Positions 5,633 to 9,873 of a DNA stretch of 9,873 nucleotides are shown here, one piece after another. Under the pieces are notes generated by a model, which was not told the DNA's origin, did not search any database, and was given only the letters and a program-made list of their open reading frames with translations. The stretch is from UBA993 sp964436815 (lineage in GTDB: Bacteria > Bacillota > Dethiobacteria > DTU022), in contig CAYTER010000065.1 in NCBI GenBank assembly GCA_964436815.1, forward strand, positions 1 through 9,873, in the 5' to 3' direction. A program made the position numbers and the translations under genes. Position 1 is the first letter of the stretch. Each line of letters opens with the position of its first letter.

Positions 5633-7255
5633 TTATTCGACAGGAATGCTCTTGTGGATTTCGTCCAGATTGATACCCTGCTTCTTACGATAAGCCTTGG
5701 AGCCGACATAGATAATGATCGATATGGCATAGAGCACTGCCATATAAATGTAGGAAGTCGGTTCGTTGATGCCGTAAACGGCATCGGTGGCCCACATGTA
5801 GAAGAGGAAAAGCAGGAAAGCACCAAATATTACCCCCGTTACGGTAATCAGCGGCAGGCCGAACAGCTTGAGCCTGGCGATCGGTGAAGCTTTATAAAGA
5901 TCGGGATCCTTATAGGGCAGGATGATCGCCGCGATAGTCGAACCAAAATAGGTAACCGCAATGACAACAGTGGAGTTCAGGGCTAAGGTTTCAAGGTTCT
6001 CAGTATAATGCATTCCGGCACTGACAATAACACCGCCGACAGCCATCACGGCCAGGGCGTTAACCGGTGAACGGAACTTGGTGGAAACACGGGCCATCCA
6101 TTCGGGCAGGATGCGGTCAAAAGCGGCGGCAAAGATAACCCGGGTCGAAGAGAGAAATACAGTGCCGCACCAGCCGAAGAACCAGGCGCTCATTGAAATC
6201 AACAGCCACATCTGTAACAGGGGGCTGTCGGTCAGGAAGCTGACCAATAAGGCCGGATAGGGATAGGCGCCGAAAGGCGAAGTTCCTTCATAATAGGCAA
6301 AGTTAGCTGCGTTGTAGAAGTCCCAGCCGACAACCCTGGCAATCAGGCCAAGAACAATCAGGGCCAGGACAGTGGTTGCAATCAAACCGGCGGCCATACT
6401 CCAGAAGTTGCGTTTGAAGTCGGAAGCGCCGCGCACTTCACCGTAAAGAGTGGCGCCCCAGTTGGGCCAGAGATTGAAGAAAACAACCATCGGAATTAAG
6501 GCCATGCTGGCGCCGATCGCAATTTTATTGAGCGGCATGGCGGTGTAGCCGCCATCGGCAGCGGCAGCCAAAACCTGCTGATAAACATCGCCGCCTCCGC
6601 TGGCGAAGAATGTGTTGGCGTAATGGTTGAAGCCGGCGACAAAATCGGTGCGGTTATTAACCAGCATCATGATAATCATGGTTGCCATACCGGCCATCCC
6701 TAAGTAGAAGCAGAACTTCTGAATGCGGGCATACCAGCTCATGCCGAGGCTGACGAAGATAAAGGCCAGGGCGATGACAACCAGAGAAGAGAAAAAGAAG
6801 CCATTGGTGCTGATAAACCAGCTGGCAGCACTAATTAAACCTGCGCTGCCGGTCCAACCGCCGAGCATACCCAGGATGGGTGCAAAAACGTTAAAAGCCA
6901 GCATATTCCCATATAGGGGCACCCAGTGCCAGAGAATCCAGGCCCAGCCGGTGATGGCAAGGACGAAACCTATTCCTCCGCCTAAAATACGGCTTTGCCA
7001 GACGTAGTCACCGCCGGCCCTGGGCATAACAGCAACCAGCAAGCCATAGACAAAAACTTCAAAAATGATAAAAATAGCACTGATTACTATGGCGGTCAGC
7101 AGGTTAGCTTCAGGAATGTACGGAGCAAAGGCAAAAATGTAAAAACCGAGGGTTACCAGGTTAATTGAAAAGAAAGCATAGACAAAGCCGTCAAACACTG
7201 ACCAGGAGCGAACCAGGCCGCTGGCTTTGCGGACAAACATACCGGGTTGTGCCAT
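5633..7255 (-). CDS. APC-superfamily amino acid/amine permease
   Basis: A 540-residue integral membrane transporter with about 12 hydrophobic helices. The first starts near residue 20 (VFDGFVYAFFSINLVTLGFY), followed by another at about 51-77 and the amphipathic MPRAGGDYVWQSR segment at 76-88, typical of APC-family permeases after helix 2. The family imports amino acids or amines by symport or antiport. Length fits the family, with a long Gly/Ala-rich loop (FFASGGGDVYQQV region) between helices 5 and 6 and a short basic C-terminus (SKAYRKKQG). The start has AAGGA about 11 nt upstream, a rather long spacing. It follows the PucR-type regulator on the same strand after a structured 288-nt leader, which suggests control of uptake by that regulator. 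Substrate is not predictable; amino acid or amine catabolism would fit the oxidoreductase and alcohol dehydrogenase nearby. Confidence 0.94.
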   Translation of the reverse strand: MAQPGMFVRKASGLVRSWSVFDGFVYAFFSINLVTLGFYIFAFAPYIPEANLLTAIVISAIFIIFEVFVYGLLVAVMPRAGGDYVWQSRILGGGIGFVLAITGWAWILWHWVPLYGNMLAFNVFAPILGMLGGWTGSAGLISAASWFISTNGFFFSSLVVIALAFIFVSLGMSWYARIQKFCFYLGMAGMATMIIMMLVNNRTDFVAGFNHYANTFFASGGGDVYQQVLAAAADGGYTAMPLNKIAIGASMALIPMVVFFNLWPNWGATLYGEVRGASDFKRNFWSMAAGLIATTVLALIVLGLIARVVGWDFYNAANFAYYEGTSPFGAYPYPALLVSFLTDSPLLQMWLLISMSAWFFGWCGTVFLSSTRVIFAAAFDRILPEWMARVSTKFRSPVNALAVMAVGGVIVSAGMHYTENLETLALNSTVVIAVTYFGSTIAAIILPYKDPDLYKASPIARLKLFGLPLITVTGVIFGAFLLFLFYMWATDAVYGINEPTSYIYMAVLYAISIIIYVGSKAYRKKQGINLDEIHKSIPVE

Positions 7256-7281
7256 AATCTTAATCTTCCTTTCCTTAACTT

Positions 7282-7317
7282 AGTTTTGGCGGGCTTGCCG
7301 CCGGGGAGATGAAAACT
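7282..7317 (-). other. Nested hairpin in the permease leader
   Basis: On the minus strand, GGCGG-CAAGC-CCGCC (7302-7288) forms a perfect 5-bp stem. It is enclosed by AGTTTT (7317-7312) and AAAACT (7287-7282), which also pair perfectly, leaving a 9-nt asymmetric bulge on the 5' side. No T-run follows, so it is not a terminator. It lies 27 nt before the permease start and could affect translation or RNA stability. Confidence 0.45.
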
Positions 7318-7401
7318 TGCGGAGCTTTTTTTGCGGGAGTATGCAGGCACCTCCTTCTGAAAAAAGTAACAGCTGATTATGCGGGATCTGTGTTGCTATC
7401 A

Positions 7402-7438
7402 AAATCTTCGACATGCCAGTCCGGGTAACGGAAGATTT
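7402..7438. repeat. Inverted repeat AAATCTTC / GAAGATTT with 21-nt spacer
   Basis: Perfect 8-bp arms at 7402-7409 and 7431-7438; allowing one mismatch the arms extend to 10 bp (7400-7409 and 7431-7440). It lies about 150-185 nt upstream of the permease start. It could be a protein binding site for the adjacent PucR-type regulator or the base of an RNA stem. Neither is shown by sequence alone. Confidence 0.45.
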
Positions 7439-7510
7439 CGACCAATACGGGAGTTATTTAAATTTTCAACTGGAATAACCTTTGTGTGATGAGCAGAAAT
7501 AAAGAGCTAT

Positions 7511-7532
7511 GCTTGTGCAAAACGCACAAAGC
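7511..7532. repeat. Inverted repeat just downstream of the regulator stop codon
   Basis: The plus strand reads GCTTGTGC-AAAAC-GCACAAAGC: 8-base arms pair completely if one extra A in the right arm is bulged, with TTGTGC/GCACAA as a perfect core. It begins 12 nt after the regulator stop. The sequence following in the transcribed direction is only mildly T-rich, so a terminator is doubtful; an operator for the permease is an alternative. Confidence 0.45.
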
Positions 7533-7543
7533 AAATTAGACGG

Positions 7544-9247
7544 TTAAGGAATGAGTTTGCGGCTGATTGAGGCCAGCAGCAGGGGAAAAGCATCAATTTC
7601 GGTTATTTCGCAGCGCAACAGTTCTTCTATCTTTTGGAGGCGGTAGTTGAGGGAATTGCGGTGAATGTGCAATTTCGAAGCAGTTTTGGTCCGTGAAAAA
7701 TTATTTTCCAGGTATAATTCTAGAGTCTTAACCAGCTCGCCGCCTTTTTCTCGATCATAACTAAGCAGCGGTTCATAGATACGGTTGTAGAGCTCATCTG
7801 TTTTAGTCCCGGTCAGCAGGCGTTTCACCAAATGGTATGGGGTCATCTCCGCGTAGCAAAGACAAAAGCCTTCTGGATAAAGTTTTTTCCCCAAATCAAG
7901 AGTTTCCCAGGCTTCCAGGTAGCCAGTGCTGATCTGTTCGACAGCGGGACAGAAATCACCGGCGGCCAAATAAAAAGGGACTCCGTCCAGCTGTGGCTGT
8001 ACAGTCTTTTGGATTATACCCAGCAGGTTACGGCAGAACCGGGAAGCCTCTTCCGGCGCCTGTTTTTCCGGTATTTGGACCAGAATAACCAGGCTGCCCA
8101 GGGCTTCAACCACCACCCCATTGAGATTTTCCTGTTCGAGCATGTTTTTCATTAATCTTTTCAGGCGTCTTTCAAAAATTGCTCTTGTTGCTTCAGAGGA
8201 AGTCTCACGGTTTTTGCTGTAATCCCGGTTTTCCCTGCTCAGCTCAGCCAGAATAATATGGTAGCTGCCAGTGGCATCAAGCCCGTACTGCCTGGCCTGG
8301 GATATTATTGTTTCACGGTTTTTCAGGTTTCCCAGCAGCAGTTCGTTGTAAAAATCAAGTTCATTTTTACGTTCAGCAACGCGGATGGCATTTTCTTTAA
8401 GAATGTAAAGGGAAATTGCCATAGCTCCGGCTTCAACCGCTACTGTTTTTGCTTTTTCCAACTTTTTTTCAAGCTCAGGGACCACCAGGACCCCATAGAA
8501 GTCGTCACCGGCGACGACGGGGAAAAAGAAATCGGTGTGATCAGCCTCGGCATATCCATACTGGTAGTAAGCGGGCTTTTTCCCGTAAATCAAATCGTTA
8601 AGCAGTGCATCAGGATAAAATTTGCTAAGAGGCAGATGGGCTTCATTGATCTGCCATTTTTCTGCAAGGGTAATAACTGCAGGATCAGCGCCTGGTGGTG
8701 AGACTGCATCGAGCAGAAAAAGCTCGGCGTCAGCCATCAGGACCGGTTTTTCCAGCAGGATGGCCAGTGAAGTGAGCAGTTCGCGCAGCCCTTTCCCTTT
8801 CAGCACTATATCGGTCATCATACTGTGTACTTCCTGGGCATATTCAAGCGCTTTAACCTGTTTGTCGAGTATTTGGCTCATCACCGGAACGATAACATCG
8901 ATGTAGGAACAATCGGGCATCTGGAGCAGCGGTAAATTTAAGTCATCGGCTTTCCTGATCAGCCGTTCATCGATTTGGGAAATGTAGCGTTCGGGAGAGA
9001 AGATGATCAGCGCTGCACCACCGCAGCGCTTGATATCCTCAAGCATCTGCAGCTGAGCGTCGAGATTATCCTTTAGAGCATAGAAAGTGGTGGATAGGAG
9101 CGAATCGCGGCGGAACCAGATCGCCGCATCGGGTACGTCGATAATATCAACGGCGCGGATTTCATTATCAAGCCCAGCGGTCCCGGCAATCACTTTTGCT
9201 TCTACCAGGCCACCGATTTTCAGGGCATCCCGGACTGTTATGGCCAT
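7544..9247 (-). CDS. PucR/CdaR-family transcriptional regulator
   Basis: A 567-residue cytosolic DNA-binding regulator. Residues 1 to about 130 (TVRDALKIGGLVEAKVIAG onward, with RAVDIIDVPD) match the PucR N-terminal sensing domain. A long middle part (about 150-470) looks like the GAF-like and GGDEF-like segments usual in this family, without an obvious catalytic GGDEF motif. The last ~60 residues (LELYLENNFSRTKTASKLHI, then HRNSLNYRLQKIEELL) are the PucR C-terminal helix-turn-helix. Full length for the family. Members control purine, sugar-acid, proline or other amino acid catabolism and often sit beside the transporter they regulate, as here with the permease. GGGGT lies 8 nt before the ATG. 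An intrinsic terminator separates it from the upstream gene, so it has its own promoter; AT-rich sequence at 9260-9310 probably contains it, but I see no good -35/-10 match. The inducer is unknown. Confidence 0.94.
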   Translation of the reverse strand: MAITVRDALKIGGLVEAKVIAGTAGLDNEIRAVDIIDVPDAAIWFRRDSLLSTTFYALKDNLDAQLQMLEDIKRCGGAALIIFSPERYISQIDERLIRKADDLNLPLLQMPDCSYIDVIVPVMSQILDKQVKALEYAQEVHSMMTDIVLKGKGLRELLTSLAILLEKPVLMADAELFLLDAVSPPGADPAVITLAEKWQINEAHLPLSKFYPDALLNDLIYGKKPAYYQYGYAEADHTDFFFPVVAGDDFYGVLVVPELEKKLEKAKTVAVEAGAMAISLYILKENAIRVAERKNELDFYNELLLGNLKNRETIISQARQYGLDATGSYHIILAELSRENRDYSKNRETSSEATRAIFERRLKRLMKNMLEQENLNGVVVEALGSLVILVQIPEKQAPEEASRFCRNLLGIIQKTVQPQLDGVPFYLAAGDFCPAVEQISTGYLEAWETLDLGKKLYPEGFCLCYAEMTPYHLVKRLLTGTKTDELYNRIYEPLLSYDREKGGELVKTLELYLENNFSRTKTASKLHIHRNSLNYRLQKIEELLRCEITEIDAFPLLLASISRKLIP

Positions 9248-9320
9248 CGGATCTTACCCCGTTTCGTTAATATTATCGTCTTGGATTTATAATTAATAAT
9301 GGTGCTATATATTAAGGAAG

Positions 9321-9343
9321 AAAAAAGCCGCCAGGGCTTTTTT
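9321..9343 (-). terminator. Rho-independent terminator of the MazG-like gene
   Basis: The minus strand reads AAAAAAGCC-CTGGC-GGCTTTTTT: a GCC/GGC stem extended by six A-T pairs, ending in a T-run. It starts about 58 nt after the stop of the MazG-like gene and lies 74 nt upstream of the regulator start. Because A and T tracts flank both sides it could work on both strands, but no plus-strand gene needs it. Confidence 0.75.
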
Positions 9344-9401
9344 CTATTTGCTTTCAGTTTTTAGTATGAAGAAATTAGAAAAGTATAATAGCTGATTGAC
9401 A

Positions 9402-9800
9402 TTATGACAGTAAAAAATGGCCCAAAGTGTTAATCCGCTCGTACTCATTGCCGAAAAGATCTTCCAGTTTGAAGTCAAGGGTGTTGCAGAGGGCGGTCAG
9501 GTAAAAAAGATGCTTGCCCAGTTCCTCGGCAACCACTTCCCTGCAGTGTTCACACATTTTCCCTTTCAGATGAGAATCCATATACTTGCCGCAATCTTTA
9601 AGGGAATCGCGGGCGGGGTACTGTTTTTTGTTGGCGCTGATCGATATGCAGCCGCAGTCTGTCACCGCCTTTATCACACTGCGGTTAACTCTTGCTGTTG
9701 ATTCCTGGTATTTGGTCAGGCAATCGAGGATACTGCGGTGGCGGATTAAAACTTCTGATACTATATCCTGAAAGTTACAGATAACTTCATTTTCCTTCAT
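9402..9800 (-). CDS. Small MazG-like Cys-containing conserved protein, function unknown
   Basis: A 132-residue soluble protein with no signal peptide or membrane segment. The C-terminal stretch EELGKHLFYLTALCNTLDFK resembles the second core helix pair of MazG-type nucleotide pyrophosphohydrolases (EELGDVLFYLAALAN in typical members), but the acidic residue expected after EELG is Lys, so the usual metal site is not evident. The N-terminal half has ILDCLTKYQESTARVNRSVIKAVTDCGC, and the middle a CEHC pair (C83, C86); with C49 and C51 (CGC) these four could bind a metal such as zinc. I recall similar uncharacterised proteins from Clostridia. ATG 9800 has GAGGTG about 10 nt upstream, and a TATAAT box lies further up. 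It is monocistronic, ending in its own terminator, and probably unrelated to the transport and oxidoreductase genes. Confidence 0.85.
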   Translation of the reverse strand: MKENEVICNFQDIVSEVLIRHRSILDCLTKYQESTARVNRSVIKAVTDCGCISISANKKQYPARDSLKDCGKYMDSHLKGKMCEHCREVVAEELGKHLFYLTALCNTLDFKLEDLFGNEYERINTLGHFLLS

Positions 9801-9846
9801 CTTAAATCTTCACCTCATTTTTTATCTGGAGGACCCTGCTGCCGCC

Positions 9847-9873
9847 ATTATACTTTTTAAATTCAGAAGCTGT
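9847..9873 (-). promoter_or_regulatory. Candidate sigma-A promoter of the MazG-like gene
   Basis: A perfect TATAAT -10 box lies at 9852-9847 on the minus strand. Eighteen nt upstream the sequence ends in ACA at the window edge, which would complete a TTGACA -35 box if the missing three bases are TTG. The predicted transcript start would be about 40 nt before the ATG at 9800. Confidence 0.4.

Larger units (their letters stand above)
7256..7543 (-). promoter_or_regulatory. Structured leader/intergenic region upstream of the permease
   Basis: These 288 nt hold no convincing gene. Reading in the direction of transcription I see: an inverted repeat right after the regulator stop (7532-7511), a second with arms 7438-7431 and 7409-7402, an orphan AAGGAGGT (7356-7349), and a nested hairpin (7317-7282) shortly before the permease. 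It must hold the permease promoter if that gene is not read through from the regulator, but I find no clear -35/-10 pair. I do not recognise a T-box, lysine or glycine riboswitch motif. Confidence 0.5.

Noticed and set aside
7153..7350. 65-codon minus-strand frame starting at GTG 7350
   Set aside because: The GTG is part of the AAGGAGGTG sequence itself, leaving no spacing, and the frame overlaps the permease start out of frame.
7391..7440. Sigma-54 promoter for the permease
   Set aside because: A GG occurs in ACTGGCATG on the minus strand, but no GC falls at the required 10-nt distance.

Overview
The window looks like chromosomal DNA from an anaerobic, low-to-mid GC bacterium, most likely Bacillota of the Clostridia/Peptococcaceae type. 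This is an inference from gene content and translation signals: a tungsten/molybdenum-type aldehyde:ferredoxin oxidoreductase with a polyferredoxin, an iron-dependent alcohol dehydrogenase, a PucR/CdaR-type regulator, strong AAGGAGG ribosome binding sites, a TTG start, and a small MazG-like Cys-rich protein of a kind I associate with Clostridia. It is a draft scaffold: there is a run of exactly 100 N at 1254-1353.

Every gene I can support lies on the minus strand, so transcription runs from high to low coordinates. In that order: (1) a 132-residue MazG-like protein (9800-9402) with its own -10 box and an intrinsic terminator; (2) a PucR-family regulator (9247-7544); (3) a 288-nt leader with several inverted repeats and an orphan Shine-Dalgarno; (4) an APC-superfamily permease (7255-5633), followed after 35 nt by a calcineurin-like metallophosphoesterase (5597-4659); (5) a G/C-rich palindrome at 4573-4607; (6) a tight three-gene unit: a nucleotidyltransferase-fold protein (4537-3770), a four-cluster polyferredoxin (3745-3323) and an aldehyde ferredoxin oxidoreductase (3326-1473), the last two overlapping by ATGA; (7) a low-complexity stretch holding a (TAACC)12 array, the N gap and a perfect GC-rich palindrome; (8) an iron-containing alcohol dehydrogenase (1163 to beyond position 1), almost complete.

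The genes fit uptake and fermentation of an amino acid or amine. The permease would import the substrate under PucR-type control. Aldehydes formed from it, or acids made from it, would be interconverted by the oxidoreductase with low-potential electrons passing through the polyferredoxin. The alcohol dehydrogenase would link aldehyde to alcohol and NAD(P)H. This linkage is inferred from neighbourhood and no substrate can be read from sequence. The least explained parts are the nucleotidyltransferase-like gene heading the oxidoreductase operon, the phosphoesterase behind the permease, the structured permease leader, and the telomere-like pentamer array at the scaffold gap.
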